A DNA stretch of 64,000 nt from Methylobacillus gramineus (GTDB lineage: Bacteria > Pseudomonadota > Gammaproteobacteria > Burkholderiales > Methylophilaceae). A model generated the notes under the pieces. That model saw nothing but the letters and a program-made list of their open reading frames with translations, made no database searches and was not told the origin of the DNA. Each line of letters begins with the position of its first letter. The stretch's first letter is position 1. Below, one piece after another: positions 42,532 to 52,519 of the stretch. The stretch spans positions 806,001 through 870,000 of the forward strand of contig NZ_JAJAVE010000001.1 of the NCBI RefSeq assembly GCF_020532675.1. The letters are read 5' to 3'. Position numbers and translations under genes: made by a program.

Positions 42532-43545
42532 TCAGGAAAATAATCGGGTATATTGCAACAGCAAATGCTCCAGCTGCAATTCATTATTCAAAGGATGGTT
42601 GGCTGCGCGCCTTGCTTCATCCACTTGACGCTGGAAAACCAGCAATGCGCTCAAGTCTACGCTTTTGCTCAGGGCTTGCAAAGCTGCCACATGCTGATTG
42701 TGATATCGCACCACACCAGTCAGCCGCACAGCCAGCAAATCATATAGCCACTTCTGCAGCGCAGTCATCGCCTGCTCCATTCCGTAAGCCGCAAATTGAG
42801 TGGCAGAAATAAAGGGATCCAGCTTTTTAGCTTGCGCCAGACTATGAAAGAGCTGGTCTAGCTGTGGCCCCGTTTGACTGGCATCTTGCCTGGCTGCCAT
42901 GGGTGAACCACCATGATAGGCAAGCCACTGTGATGCATTTTCCACACCTTGCTGCTGCAGCCACCCCAGCGCCTCGTCAAACTCTGGCGCAGGCATTTCA
43001 ACCTGCTGGCAACGGCTGATGATAGTCGGCAACAAACGCTGAGGATGACTAGTGACCAGGATAAATACCACATCGGCAGGAGGCTCTTCGAGCAGCTTGA
43101 GCAAGGCATTGGCGGCAATCTGGTTGAGCGCATCCGCCGGGTGGATGACAATGACACGCATCCCATTGGTCTGATGGCTAGACAGTTCGAGAAAGCCCGC
43201 CAGCTCACGTACCTGGGTAACTGAAATCTGGCTACTCTTGCGGATCGGCTTTTTACTGCTTGCAGCCGTCTCTCCGTTTTCTGCAGGCACGTCCTGTTCT
43301 GGCGTCAACAAGCGATAATCAGGATGCCCCTCCTGCAAGAACCAGCTACAACTCACACATTGTCCGCATGCCATCCCCTCCTGATCAGGAGAGCGGCACA
43401 GCAGGGACTGTGCAAACGCCACGGCAAAATCCAGCTTACCAGTGCCATTACGTCCCTTGAGCAGCAAGGCATGATGCCTGCGTTCTCTGGACTGCACCAA
43501 GCGCTGCCAGACAGAAGACTGCCAGGGATACTTACTGGTGATCAT
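42532..43545 (-). CDS. holB: DNA polymerase III subunit delta prime
   Basis: A 337-residue clamp-loader subunit. GRNGTGKLDFA is the P-loop, CRSPDQEGMACGQCVSCSWF is the zinc-binding Cys cluster, and VIHPADALNQIAANALLKLLEEPPADVVFILVTSHPQRLLPTIISRCQ covers the sensor region of DnaX-like AAA+ proteins. The start overlaps the tmk stop by 4 bases (ATGA), so translation is coupled. Confidence 0.95.
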   Translation of the reverse strand: MITSKYPWQSSVWQRLVQSRERRHHALLLKGRNGTGKLDFAVAFAQSLLCRSPDQEGMACGQCVSCSWFLQEGHPDYRLLTPEQDVPAENGETAASSKKPIRKSSQISVTQVRELAGFLELSSHQTNGMRVIVIHPADALNQIAANALLKLLEEPPADVVFILVTSHPQRLLPTIISRCQQVEMPAPEFDEALGWLQQQGVENASQWLAYHGGSPMAARQDASQTGPQLDQLFHSLAQAKKLDPFISATQFAAYGMEQAMTALQKWLYDLLAVRLTGVVRYHNQHVAALQALSKSVDLSALLVFQRQVDEARRAANHPLNNELQLEHLLLQYTRLFS

Positions 43546-44153
43546 TCGGCGAAGGTACTCATGATTTCCACCACATCCGCCCTGACTAGATCCAATGCAC
43601 GGTTGCCATCTAGCAGGCGGAATCTATTGGGAAACGCTTCCGCCCGTGCAAGATAGGCATGACGGATTTTGCTAAAAAACTCATGGCTTTCACGCTCAAA
43701 CTTGTCTGGACTGCGCGCCGCTGCCAGCCGTTGAACACTGACCTCTACCGGCACATCAAACAACAGAGTCAGATCAGGCTGCAGCGCTTGCTGCACCCAT
43801 TGTTCAAGTATGCCCATCTTGTGAGTATCAACGCCGCGCCCACCACACTGGTAGGCAAACGAAGCATCAGTAAAACGGTCAGAGACGACCCAGGCACCGC
43901 GTTCCAGCGCAGGCTCGATCACCAGTGCAATATGTTCTCGTCTGGCAGCAAACATCAACAAGGTTTCAGTTTCAGCATGCATGGGCTCGTGCAACAATAG
44001 CTCACGCAATTTTTCACCTAGCCCTGTACCGCCTGGCTCGCGTGTCGACACAACCTCAATCTCACGGTGTTCCAGGGTGCTGATAATCGTATCGATATGC
44101 GAACTCTTGCCCGCTCCATCCATCCCCTCGAGACTGATAAATTTACCGCGCAT
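43542..44153 (-). CDS. tmk: Thymidylate kinase
   Basis: A 203-residue kinase that makes dTDP from dTMP. P-loop SLEGMDGAGKSSH, DR(F/Y) motif VVSDRFTDASFAYQ and lid TREPGGTGLGEKLR are clear. Overlaps mltG by 11 bases and holB by 4. Confidence 0.96.
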   Translation of the reverse strand: MRGKFISLEGMDGAGKSSHIDTIISTLEHREIEVVSTREPGGTGLGEKLRELLLHEPMHAETETLLMFAARREHIALVIEPALERGAWVVSDRFTDASFAYQCGGRGVDTHKMGILEQWVQQALQPDLTLLFDVPVEVSVQRLAAARSPDKFERESHEFFSKIRHAYLARAEAFPNRFRLLDGNRALDLVRADVVEIMSTFAE

Positions 44154-45147
44154 TTCTGCCTTTCAACTGGTAGCGCACCACAGCGCGATTATGCTCGCCC
44201 AAGGTGCGGGAAAATTCGTGGCTACCATCGCCTTTACCGACAAAGTAAATGGCATCGGTCTTGGCCGGATGCAGGGCTGCTTGTATGGCAGCCAAGCCTG
44301 GCATGGCGATCGGTGTAGGTGGCAGACCGCCACGGGTATATGTATTGAAGGGGGTGTCTTTGATCAGATCGCGTTTACGCAAATTGCCATCAAACAACTC
44401 GCCCATCCCGTAAATCACCGTTGGATCCGTCTGCAAGCGCATACCAATACGCAATCGGTTAAGAAACACCCCGGCAATCAGGGGCCGTTCACTGGCTTTC
44501 CCGGTTTCCTTTTCCACTATCGAGGCCATAATCAGAACCTCGTATGCCGACGCATAGGGCAAACCTTGCCCACGCTCCTGCCAGGCAGCTTCCAGCCTAT
44601 TTTGCATCGCGATGTAGGCACGCTTGAGAATATCCTGATCACTCATGCCGCGACTGAAATAATAGGTATCAGGAAAAAACAGGCCTTCTGGATAGGCATT
44701 GCCTGCGCCGATATTCCGCATGATTTCTTCATCGGTATAGGCCATGGTCAGATGCCGCACTGACTCATGGCTATTCAATGCCTGACGCATCTGAGCAAAC
44801 GTCCAGCCCTCGATAAACGTAATGCTGTCCTGAGTAACATTGCCATTACTCAGGGTAATGAATAATTGATAAGGGGTCTGACCAGACTCAAGCAAATAGT
44901 TGCCAGCCTTGATACCACCAGCCATGCGCATGGCACGCACCAGCAATATGAAGCTCCACGGCTCTTGCAGCATCTCTTTATCCACCATTTGCTGAGAAAT
45001 ACTGCGCAGGCTGCTACCGGCCCTAATCTCAAACTCCTGGGTCGCATTAGGAAATTGCAGAGGAGTAGAGACAAAATAGGCCATCCATCCACAAAAGCCA
45101 ATGACACCTAGCATCAACAAAAAAACCAGAAACCTCAATAAACGCAT
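44143..45147 (-). CDS. mltG: Endolytic murein transglycosylase MltG
   Basis: A 334-residue YceG-like enzyme anchored by an N-terminal membrane helix (LLRFLVFLLMLGVIGFCGWMAYFVS). Catalytic Glu is in IMASIVEKETGKASERPLIAGVFLNRL, then LQTDPTVIYGM and YNTYTRGGLPPTPIAMPG. It cleaves nascent glycan strands and sets their length. Located between pabC and tmk, as is usual. Confidence 0.95.
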   Translation of the reverse strand: MRLLRFLVFLLMLGVIGFCGWMAYFVSTPLQFPNATQEFEIRAGSSLRSISQQMVDKEMLQEPWSFILLVRAMRMAGGIKAGNYLLESGQTPYQLFITLSNGNVTQDSITFIEGWTFAQMRQALNSHESVRHLTMAYTDEEIMRNIGAGNAYPEGLFFPDTYYFSRGMSDQDILKRAYIAMQNRLEAAWQERGQGLPYASAYEVLIMASIVEKETGKASERPLIAGVFLNRLRIGMRLQTDPTVIYGMGELFDGNLRKRDLIKDTPFNTYTRGGLPPTPIAMPGLAAIQAALHPAKTDAIYFVGKGDGSHEFSRTLGEHNRAVVRYQLKGRNAR

Positions 45148-45148
45148 G

Positions 45149-45967
45149 CTAATCCTGCAAAATTTGACGTAAATTGGCTGCTAGCCCCAACACTGGCCAG
45201 GTTCTGCCATTGAATTTCACCACCTGCCACGCACCATAGAGACTATTGCACATGATGAACTCGTCTGCAGCCATCAACCCCGATAACGACAACTCGCCGA
45301 TCTTAAGCTCATAGCCTAGTTCTGGAGCTGAATCAATAATACGCTGGCGTGTGATGCCAGCCACCCCACAATGGCTCAGATCAGGTGTAGCAAGCATTTT
45401 ACCGGAACGGGCCACAATATTACTCATGACCCCTTCTATTACCCAACCATTTTCATCCAGTAGCACGCCCTCACTGATCTCTGGATCAGTCCACTCCTGC
45501 CTCGCCAATACATTCTCCAGGCGATTAAGATGCTTCACGCCAGCAAGCAGTGGCTGATGAGACAATCGTGTCCTGCATAAATGCGCGGTGATTCCCAGAT
45601 CAAAATTGCGCGCTGGATACTCAGGTAACTGAGTACGCATGACAATGCGGGTTGGTGCTTGTTCAGGGTTGACCATATATCCACGCTCGCCCTGACCTCG
45701 CGTAATCGTTATCTTGGCTACCCCATCCCCGGCATCGGCAAACAACTCCCTGACTTCTGCCAACAAAATAGACTCAGCAGGACAACCAATCCCCAGCCTG
45801 ACACAATCTGATCGCAGCTTGGCATAATGCAATGCCCAGGCATCAGGCCGACCGGCCTTCACCCGTATGGTGCGAAAAATACCATCGCCATAGGCAAACC
45901 CACGATCCATTGGAGAAATCGTCTGGCCAGGTTGTCCATTAATCAGAAATGATGGGGCTAAGCTCAT
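45149..45967 (-). CDS. pabC: Aminodeoxychorismate lyase
   Basis: A 272-residue class IV PLP enzyme that forms p-aminobenzoate for folate. FAYGDGIFRTIRVKAGRP, the PLP Lys in LAGVKHLNRLENVLAR and DENGWVIEGVMSNI match PabC. First gene of the run pabC-mltG-tmk-holB-pilZ-tatD-MBL, with a single-base gap to mltG. Confidence 0.93.
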   Translation of the reverse strand: MSLAPSFLINGQPGQTISPMDRGFAYGDGIFRTIRVKAGRPDAWALHYAKLRSDCVRLGIGCPAESILLAEVRELFADAGDGVAKITITRGQGERGYMVNPEQAPTRIVMRTQLPEYPARNFDLGITAHLCRTRLSHQPLLAGVKHLNRLENVLARQEWTDPEISEGVLLDENGWVIEGVMSNIVARSGKMLATPDLSHCGVAGITRQRIIDSAPELGYELKIGELSLSGLMAADEFIMCNSLYGAWQVVKFNGRTWPVLGLAANLRQILQD

Positions 45968-46307
45968 AAAAACATCACGGCGAATACACAGCTATCCATC
46001 GTAAAGCATATACCTGAGCGAAGAAAGCAGAAGCTCAGCCATTAGCCCACAGAAGCTGTGGATAATTTTGTGGATGTCTTCCGGAAAGGCGGGCTAAATC
46101 ACCGCTGGCATTGGAGTTTTGTGCTATTGCCCAGTTTTTAGGCAAAAAATTATCCCATTAAAAATCAATGGGATAACAAAACCTCTATAGAAACAATGAT
46201 TAAAGCTTACATCTTACTGTCATGTGCAAGAAAACTGTGCATAAAGCGCGCGTGCATTAAGTGTTTAACACACACGCCCCGGTTGTCTGCAACACTCAGC
46301 ACTGATT
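45968..46307. other. Intergenic region between the fab operon end and pabC
   Basis: 340 bases without a gene. It holds the fab-operon terminator (46150-46176). It must also carry the promoter of the pabC run, though no clear -35/-10 pair stands out. A CCACAG-AAG-CTGTGG hairpin lies near 46044-46060. No ORF is convincing. Confidence 0.6.
46150..46176 (-). terminator. Intrinsic terminator of the fatty-acid operon
   Basis: Perfect 10-bp stem ttatcccatt/aatgggataa with a 7-base loop, followed on the minus strand by ATTTTTTG. It is about 130 bases after the fabF stop. Confidence 0.8.
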
Positions 46308-47540
46308 TTAAATCTTACGGAAGACCAGAGTCCCGTTAGTGCCGCCAAAACCAAAGTTGTTTTTGACGCCCACATCGATCTTCATATCCCTGGCCTCATT
46401 GGCGCAGAAATCCAGATCGCACTCAGGATCCTGATTAAAGATATTGATGGTAGGAGGTGAAATCTGATTATGAATGGAAAGCACAGTAAAGACTGATTCC
46501 AGACCACCAGCACCACCCAGCAAATGCCCCGTCATAGACTTGGTCGAGTTCACCACCAACTTGCTGGCATGATCCCCAAATGCTGCCTTGATGGCATTGG
46601 TTTCATTGGCATCGCCCAGAGGGGTCGAGGTACCGTGCGCATTGATGAACTGAACCTGATCAACATTGAGTCCAGCATTGTTCAATGCATTACGCATGGA
46701 ACGACGCGGGCCATCCATATTGGGAGCAGTCATGTGGTAGGCATCAGCACTCATTCCATAGCCTACCAGCTCTGCATATATCTTGGCGCCGCGCTTCTTG
46801 GCAGACTCATACTCCTCAAGCACCATGACGCCAGCACCCTCACCAATGACGAAGCCATCCCGATCAGCATCCCAAGGGCGGCTGGCAGTTGCTGGATCAT
46901 CATTGCGTGTGGAGAGTGCTCTTGCTGCAGCAAAACCGCCTACAGCCAGCTGGGTGATTGGAGCTTCTGCCCCGCCAGCCACCATCATATCGGCATCACC
47001 ATATTCAATCATGCGTGCTGCATCACCAATCGAGTGCGTGCCCGTAGTACAGGCAGTCACGATAGCGACATTCGGCCCCTTGAATCCATACATGATGGAA
47101 AGGTTGCCGGAAATCATGTTGATAATGGTGCCGGGTATGAAAAATGGCGAAATCTTGCGCGGACCGGACTCTTGATAAATTGCGTCCGTGTCTTCAATCA
47201 ATTGCAGCCCACCAATGCCGGAACCGATAGAAACGCCAATACGCTCAGCGTTCTCTTCAGTCACGACAATACCCGAATCCTTAACCGCTTCAATCGCCGC
47301 AGCCATGCCATACTGGATAAAAATATCCATACGGCGCGCTTCCTTGGCAGGAAGATATTGCGACACATCGAAGCCTTTGACTTCGCCCGCAACGCGCGAA
47401 GCAAATGCACTGGCATCGAATTTGGTGATATTGGTGATACCGGACTGACCGGCAACTAGGTTGGTCCAGGACGACTGCACACCAATACCTACTGGTGACA
47501 CTACGCCGAGGCCAGTCACTACTACCCTACGCTTGGACAA
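46308..47540 (-). CDS. fabF: 3-oxoacyl-ACP synthase II
   Basis: A 410-residue condensing enzyme (KAS II). The active Cys is in [15 protein letters not shown], with His residues in [11 protein letters not shown] and [11 protein letters not shown]. It extends acyl-ACP with malonyl-ACP and elongates C16:1. Last gene of the operon, 41 bases after acpP. Confidence 0.96.
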   Translation of the reverse strand: MSKRRVVVTGLGVVSPVGIGVQSSWTNLVAGQSGITNITKFDASAFASRVAGEVKGFDVSQYLPAKEARRMDIFIQYGMAAAIEAVKDSGIVVTEENAERIGVSIGSGIGGLQLIEDTDAIYQESGPRKISPFFIPGTIINMISGNLSIMYGFKGPNVAIVTACTTGTHSIGDAARMIEYGDADMMVAGGAEAPITQLAVGGFAAARALSTRNDDPATASRPWDADRDGFVIGEGAGVMVLEEYESAKKRGAKIYAELVGYGMSADAYHMTAPNMDGPRRSMRNALNNAGLNVDQVQFINAHGTSTPLGDANETNAIKAAFGDHASKLVVNSTKSMTGHLLGGAGGLESVFTVLSIHNQISPPTINIFNQDPECDLDFCANEARDMKIDVGVKNNFGFGGTNGTLVFRKI

Positions 47541-47581
47541 GGCGACTCCAAGAAAAAAAACAGAATTTAAAGAGAGAAAGC

Positions 47582-47818
47582 TTACTTCAGGTTGGAATTG
47601 ACGTAGTCAATCGCTTGCTGAACAGTCGTGATCTTCTCGGCTTCTTCGTCAGGAATTTCACAGTCAAATTCTTCTTCCAGCGCCATGACCAATTCTACGG
47701 TGTCGAGAGAATCAGCACCCAGATCGTCAACAAAGGAGGACTCGTTTTTCACATCAGCCTCATTTGCACCCAGTTGCTCGGATACGATCTTTTTAACGCG
47801 TTGTTCGATGTCAGACAT
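47582..47818 (-). CDS. acpP: Acyl carrier protein
   Basis: A 78-residue acidic helical protein. Ser37 in [13 protein letters not shown] receives 4'-phosphopantetheine. It carries growing acyl chains for fatty acid, lipid A and phospholipid synthesis. Between fabG and fabF in the standard order. Confidence 0.97.
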   Translation of the reverse strand: MSDIEQRVKKIVSEQLGANEADVKNESSFVDDLGADSLDTVELVMALEEEFDCEIPDEEAEKITTVQQAIDYVNSNLK

Positions 47819-47922
47819 CTAAAATATTCCTTTCAAGTTTTAGGTCGCTTAAAAAAGCTCGGGCTATTCTATCAAAAGTCCCGAAGAATTCAAAAAACAG
47901 AATTACTTAGTTGTATATGGCC

Positions 47923-48657
47923 TCAAGCCATGTACATCCCGCCATTAATATGTAATGTTTCACCCGTAATGTAACCCGCTGATGGAGAAGACAAAAACAC
48001 CACAGCTGCCGCAATGTCTGCCACATCACCAAAGCGGTTCACTGGCACACGCTTTAGCAGCTCTTCACGTACATTATCCGGTAATTCACGGGTCATGTCG
48101 GTATCTATAAAGCCAGGAGCAATGCAATTAACCGTAATACCCCGACTCCCAACTTCAGCAGCGAGCGAGCGACTAAAGCCTGCCATGCCTGCCTTGGCGG
48201 CGGCATAATTGGCCTGACCTGCATTTCCCATGTGACCCACCACGGAGGAAATATTAATAATCCTGCCAGTACGTGCCTTCATCATCGGGCGGAGCACTGC
48301 CTGAGACATACGGTAGACCGAAGTCAGATTGGTGGAAATCACCGCATCCCAGTCAGCATCCTTCATCCGCATCAGCAAGGTATCTCGTGTAATACCGGCA
48401 TTATTGACCAGGATGCTCACATCGCCAAACTGATCAGCAATCGACTTCAGTACAGCTTGAATCTGTGCTGCATCATTCACGTCCAGCGCCAGACCCAAGC
48501 CACCAACGTCTGCCAGCGCCTGTGAAATCTGCGCAGCACCAGACTCAGTGGTCGCGGTGCCTATCACTGTAGCGCCCTGTTTCGCCAGTTCCAGCGCAAT
48601 TGCAGCACCAATGCCACGACTTGCCCCTGTCACCAGCGCAATTTGGCCCTTAAGCAT
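47923..48657 (-). CDS. fabG: 3-oxoacyl-ACP reductase
   Basis: A 244-residue short-chain dehydrogenase. NADPH motif VTGASRGIGAAIA, active Ser/Tyr/Lys in INISSVVGHMGNAGQANYAAAKAG, then VNCIAPGFIDTDM. Reduces 3-oxoacyl-ACP. Follows fabD by 9 bases. Confidence 0.96.
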   Translation of the reverse strand: MLKGQIALVTGASRGIGAAIALELAKQGATVIGTATTESGAAQISQALADVGGLGLALDVNDAAQIQAVLKSIADQFGDVSILVNNAGITRDTLLMRMKDADWDAVISTNLTSVYRMSQAVLRPMMKARTGRIINISSVVGHMGNAGQANYAAAKAGMAGFSRSLAAEVGSRGITVNCIAPGFIDTDMTRELPDNVREELLKRVPVNRFGDVADIAAAVVFLSSPSAGYITGETLHINGGMYMA

Positions 48658-48666
48658 AACGTTCTC

Positions 48667-49596
48667 CTAACTATTAAATTGTGCGTGCGCTTCCGCCAGC
48701 GCTTCCTGGCTGATCAATGCCAGGCAAGATAGCTCAACACCTGAGCGCTTCACCAGGCCAGCCAATACTTTTCCTGGGCCACACTCAGCACTTGCCGTCA
48801 CACCTGAGGCATGAACTGCCTGTACAGTTTCCACCCAGCGCACTGGATTGTAGAGCTGGCGCACTAGTGCATCCTTGATCTTGTCTGCATCATCATAAGC
48901 CGCGACATCGGCATTATGCAGCACTGGGATTTGGCCTGCAGCAAAGGAAAGATCGCGTAAATACCCTTGCAGCTCAACGGCAGCTGGCTTCATGAGCGCA
49001 CAATGCGATGGCACGCTGACCGGCAGCAGCAAGGCGCGTTTCGCGCCCTTTGCCTTGGCAACCTCAATACCACGTTCAACTGCAGCCCTATGGCCTGCAA
49101 TCACCACTTGTCCGGGAGAGTTCAGATTCACAGCTTCAAGCACATCGCCCTGCGCCGCTTCGACACAGGCCGCGCGCACCATATCATCATCAAGGCCCAA
49201 TACAGCCGCCATTGCACCAACACCCTCACCCACAGCGCCCTGCATCACTTCTGCGCGATACCGCACCAAAGGCAACGCAACGTCATAAGATATAATGCCT
49301 GCCGCTACCAGTGCAGTATATTCACCCAGACTGTGTCCAGCCAGCACGGTGGGAATTGCCCCCCCTTGAGCCTGCCATGCACGCCAAGTAGCAACACCGG
49401 CTGCCAGCATCAAAGGTTGTGTATTGGTTGTCAGATTGAGCACTTCATTGGGCTCGGTGGCCATATGCCAGAAATCGACGCCAAGAATATCAGACGCCTC
49501 AACAAAGGTATCCTTGATAACCGCAAGGTCACCAAACCCCTGCATCATGCCTACAGACTGAGATCCCTGACCGGGAAAGAAGAATGCAAAATTCAT
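48667..49596 (-). CDS. fabD: Malonyl-CoA:ACP transacylase
   Basis: A 309-residue enzyme with the nucleophile Ser in VLAGHSLGEYTALVAAG and N-terminal FFPGQGSQSVGMMQG. Transfers malonyl from CoA to ACP. A short gap (about 24 bases) separates it from fabH. Confidence 0.96.
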   Translation of the reverse strand: MNFAFFFPGQGSQSVGMMQGFGDLAVIKDTFVEASDILGVDFWHMATEPNEVLNLTTNTQPLMLAAGVATWRAWQAQGGAIPTVLAGHSLGEYTALVAAGIISYDVALPLVRYRAEVMQGAVGEGVGAMAAVLGLDDDMVRAACVEAAQGDVLEAVNLNSPGQVVIAGHRAAVERGIEVAKAKGAKRALLLPVSVPSHCALMKPAAVELQGYLRDLSFAAGQIPVLHNADVAAYDDADKIKDALVRQLYNPVRWVETVQAVHASGVTASAECGPGKVLAGLVKRSGVELSCLALISQEALAEAHAQFNS

Positions 49597-49620
49597 AGAA
49601 GGTCTTCTTTATGAAAGAAA

Positions 49621-50574
49621 TTAATATTTGAGCAGCACGGAGCCCCAGGTGAACCCACCACCAAATGCTTCCATCAATACGGTTTCACCACGCTTGATAC
49701 GACCGTCGCGCACCGCAACATCCAGCGCCAATGGCACCGAGGCAGCAGAGGTGTTCCCATGTTTATCCACGGTTACCACCACCCGATTCATATCCATACC
49801 CAATTTCTTCGCGGTGGACTGCAAGATACGAATATTGGCCTGGTGTGGCACCAGCCAGTCTATATCTGACTTTTCCATCCCATTGGCCGCCAGGGTTTCG
49901 TCTACGATTGCATCTAGGGTGTTCACCGCAATCTTGAAGACTGCGTTACCTTCCATATAAATGGTTTTCTCGCCATCCCGTTCGGACACACCACTGGGGA
50001 CGTTGAGCAATTTGGCATAACTACCATCGGCATGCAGATGCGTAGAAATAATGCCCTGCTCTTCACTGGCTTGCAGCACAACAGCACCGGCACCATCCCC
50101 CCAGAGAATACAGTTTCCGCGATCGGTCCAGTCGGTGATGCGGGACATGGTTTCGGCACCAACTACCAAGACATTACGGGCCGCGCCATTGCGAATAAAA
50201 TTATCTGCGGTAGCAATTGCATAAATAAAGCCACTGCATACGGCTTGTATATCAAAGGCAGGCGCTCCAGAGTTGCCGAGTTTTTTCTGCAGCAAACAGG
50301 CTGTACTCGGGAACACACGATCTGGCGTTGTCGTCGCAACAATAATCAGATCCAGATCAGTTGCTGCAATGCCTGCTGCCTGCAATGCATGCTGAGAGGC
50401 ATGCAATGCAAGATCACTGGTAAATTCATTGTCCGCTGCAATATGACGCTCACGGATGCCAGTACGCGTGAATATCCATTCGTCTGTAGTATCGACCATG
50501 CGCTCCAGATCGGCATTGGTCAGGATTTTTTCTGGCAGGTAACTTCCAGTACCAGCGATACGTGAATAGGTCAT
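49621..50574 (-). CDS. fabH: 3-oxoacyl-ACP synthase III
   Basis: A 317-residue KAS III that starts fatty acid synthesis from acetyl-CoA and malonyl-ACP. Active Cys is in [14 protein letters not shown], His in [11 protein letters not shown] and Asn in [12 protein letters not shown]. The start overlaps the plsX stop (ATGA). Confidence 0.96.
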   Translation of the reverse strand: MTYSRIAGTGSYLPEKILTNADLERMVDTTDEWIFTRTGIRERHIAADNEFTSDLALHASQHALQAAGIAATDLDLIIVATTTPDRVFPSTACLLQKKLGNSGAPAFDIQAVCSGFIYAIATADNFIRNGAARNVLVVGAETMSRITDWTDRGNCILWGDGAGAVVLQASEEQGIISTHLHADGSYAKLLNVPSGVSERDGEKTIYMEGNAVFKIAVNTLDAIVDETLAANGMEKSDIDWLVPHQANIRILQSTAKKLGMDMNRVVVTVDKHGNTSAASVPLALDVAVRDGRIKRGETVLMEAFGGGFTWGSVLLKY

Positions 50575-51656
50575 AAGCTTTCTTTCACTGCCACGTCAGC
50601 TGTCGCGCTATCAGCCACAATAGTTGCATGCTCCACCGGTGGTTTCAGATGTTCAATTTCCAGTTGCTTGGTAATACGGCCCAAAACACCGCTACGCGAC
50701 TCTTCAGAGGCAGCGGAGATGGCGTATTGAAAAGCCAGGTTGTCTGCACCGCCATGACTCTTGACGACCACACCGCGCAAGCCAAGGAAAGTGGCACCAT
50801 TGTAACGGCGCGGATCCAGCCTGCGCTTGAAAGCCTTCAGCACTGGCATCGCAAACAGGGCCATCAACTTTGTTAACCAGCTACGCTTGAATTCCTGGGT
50901 CAGAAAGCGATTAACCATCTGCGCCAGACCTTCAGAGGTCTTGAGCGCAACATTACCGACAAAACCATCACACACCACGACATCCGTCGTACCCTTGTAG
51001 ATATCGTTACCCTCGACGTTACCGTAGAAGTTGAGGTGACTGGCACGTAATAACTCACCCGCCTGCTTGACCACCTCATTACCCTTGATATCTTCAGATC
51101 CGATATTCAACAGACCTACGGTGGGACGTTCTTTATGCTCGACACAAGACACCAGCATGGCCCCCATAATGGCAAACTGTAATAGCTGCTCGGGGGTGCA
51201 ATCTGCATTTGCCCCAAGGTCCAGCATATAGGTAGTGCCCTTCTGGGTCGGCAATATGCCGGCAATAGCGGGACGGTCAATCCCTGGCAGGGTTTTCAGC
51301 ACGAATCTGGCTGTGGCCATCAGGGCGCCAGTATTACCGGCACTGACACAGGCGTTGGCTTCACCACTCTTGACAAGATTGATGGCAACACGCATGGAGG
51401 AATCTTTTTTGTTCTTGAGTGCGCTTTGCGGTGATTCATCCATGGAAACGACTTCACTCGCATGATGGATACGCAGGCGCGGGCTGACGGAAGCATCGTT
51501 AGCGGCAAGCTCTGCCTCTATCACGTCCTTCAATCCAACCAGAACAATGTTTAATTGGCTATCTTGCTTGATAGCGTTGAGCGCAGCGGGAACGGTGACA
51601 TGAGGACCATGATCTCCACCCATCGCGTCAATAGCAACAGTTATATCCATGCTCAC
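50571..51656 (-). CDS. plsX: Phosphate acyltransferase PlsX
   Basis: A 361-residue enzyme making acyl-phosphate from acyl-ACP for phospholipid synthesis. [20 protein letters not shown] at the N-terminus, [12 protein letters not shown] and [19 protein letters not shown] are conserved. It follows rpmF across a hairpin. Confidence 0.96.
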   Translation of the reverse strand: MSMDITVAIDAMGGDHGPHVTVPAALNAIKQDSQLNIVLVGLKDVIEAELAANDASVSPRLRIHHASEVVSMDESPQSALKNKKDSSMRVAINLVKSGEANACVSAGNTGALMATARFVLKTLPGIDRPAIAGILPTQKGTTYMLDLGANADCTPEQLLQFAIMGAMLVSCVEHKERPTVGLLNIGSEDIKGNEVVKQAGELLRASHLNFYGNVEGNDIYKGTTDVVVCDGFVGNVALKTSEGLAQMVNRFLTQEFKRSWLTKLMALFAMPVLKAFKRRLDPRRYNGATFLGLRGVVVKSHGGADNLAFQYAISAASEESRSGVLGRITKQLEIEHLKPPVEHATIVADSATADVAVKESL

Positions 51657-51677
51657 AATCGGACGTTAAATACAAAA

Positions 51678-51700
51678 GCGCCAGCCATAAAGGCTGGCGC
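51678..51700 (-). terminator. Hairpin between rpmF and plsX
   Basis: Perfect 9-bp stem gcgccagcc/ggctggcgc with a 5-base loop, followed on the minus strand by TTTTGTATTT. It looks like a weak intrinsic terminator or attenuator that would lower plsX-fab expression relative to rpmF. Confidence 0.6.
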
Positions 51701-51723
51701 ATATGCCTGCAACAACAGGGGAA

Positions 51724-51903
51724 TTACTCACCCTTGGCTGGTAATACCTTACGACCACGGTAGTAGCCATTTGGGCTAATGTGGTGACGCAGGTGAGTTT
51801 CGCCTGTAGTAGGCTCAACAGCCAGTGCTGGGTTAGTCAGAAAATCGTGTGAACGATGCATGCCACGCTTGGATGGTGACTTTTTATTTTGTTGAACGGC
51901 CAT
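51724..51903 (-). CDS. rpmF: Large ribosomal subunit protein bL32
   Basis: A 59-residue protein read directly from the minus strand: [20 protein letters not shown] at the start, then [20 protein letters not shown] and a terminal [23 protein letters not shown] lies 7 bases upstream of ATG 51903. It lacks the Cys zinc motif of some L32 forms. It is the second gene of the yceD-rpmF-plsX-fab operon, a conserved order linking ribosome and membrane synthesis. Confidence 0.96.
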   Translation of the reverse strand: MAVQQNKKSPSKRGMHRSHDFLTNPALAVEPTTGETHLRHHISPNGYYRGRKVLPAKGE

Positions 51904-51920
51904 AATTTACTCCTAATGAA

Positions 51921-52445
51921 CTAATCGTTTTGGCTTTTGCCAGTTTTAAGACCTTTTAAAACAGCAAAAGGGCTCGGTTTCTTTAATTCAACCCTGCCCG
52001 TTCCTCCACAAACACTTTCTTCATGCTTGGGGGCCAGAGGCAAAGCTAGCAATATCTCGTCTTCTACCAGGTCTATGATCTGTAGTTGCGCTTCCGCAAC
52101 CAGATAGTCCACCTCGTCGTCATACTCTTCTGAATCTGGCGACTGAATCGCGTTCTCGTTGCTGACTATAATAAAATCAACATCAAGATCAAGCGCATAC
52201 TCAAATGAATCCAGGCAACGCTGACACGTCAGCGTCAATACCGATCGCACATTAAGATGTAACGTCGGCCTGCCCTGCGCATCGACCTTGCCGATCAAGT
52301 CAATATCTACCGCACCATCAGAGGACGCCAGATATTCACCCAAGCGAGAAAATCGCAAGAGCGGGAGTATATCATGAAACTCGAGTGCTTTTCTCGCAAA
52401 CTCGAGGCTATTAATAACGGGTACGTTGATTGCTTGTGCAGTCAT
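51921..52445 (-). CDS. yceD: YceD/DUF177-family protein (23S rRNA accumulation protein)
   Basis: A 174-residue DUF177 protein. VRSVLTLTCQRCLDSFEYALDLDVDF is the signature with its Cys pair, followed by an acidic stretch (SPDSEEYDDEVDYL) and IIDLVEDEILLALPLAPKHEE. E. coli YceD affects 23S rRNA levels; bacterial homologues resemble a plant plastid factor. The start is set at ATG 52445, where the family N-terminus fits. A frame extension to 52496 crosses the promoter and is unlikely. Confidence 0.9.
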   Translation of the reverse strand: MTAQAINVPVINSLEFARKALEFHDILPLLRFSRLGEYLASSDGAVDIDLIGKVDAQGRPTLHLNVRSVLTLTCQRCLDSFEYALDLDVDFIIVSNENAIQSPDSEEYDDEVDYLVAEAQLQIIDLVEDEILLALPLAPKHEESVCGGTGRVELKKPSPFAVLKGLKTGKSQND

Positions 52446-52454
52446 AAGGCGCGC

Positions 52455-52483
52455 ATGATATAATTTATGGGTTTCCGTGTCAA
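52455..52483 (-). promoter_or_regulatory. Sigma-70 promoter of the yceD-rpmF-fab operon
   Basis: Minus strand -35 TTGACA (52483-52478), 17-bp spacer and -10 TATCAT (52460-52455). Transcription would start near 52448, so the yceD message would have a leader of only a few bases before ATG 52445. Confidence 0.75.
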
Positions 52484-52519
52484 AAATCAGCATCATTTTT
52501 TCAGGTTTAGGTTTACTCC

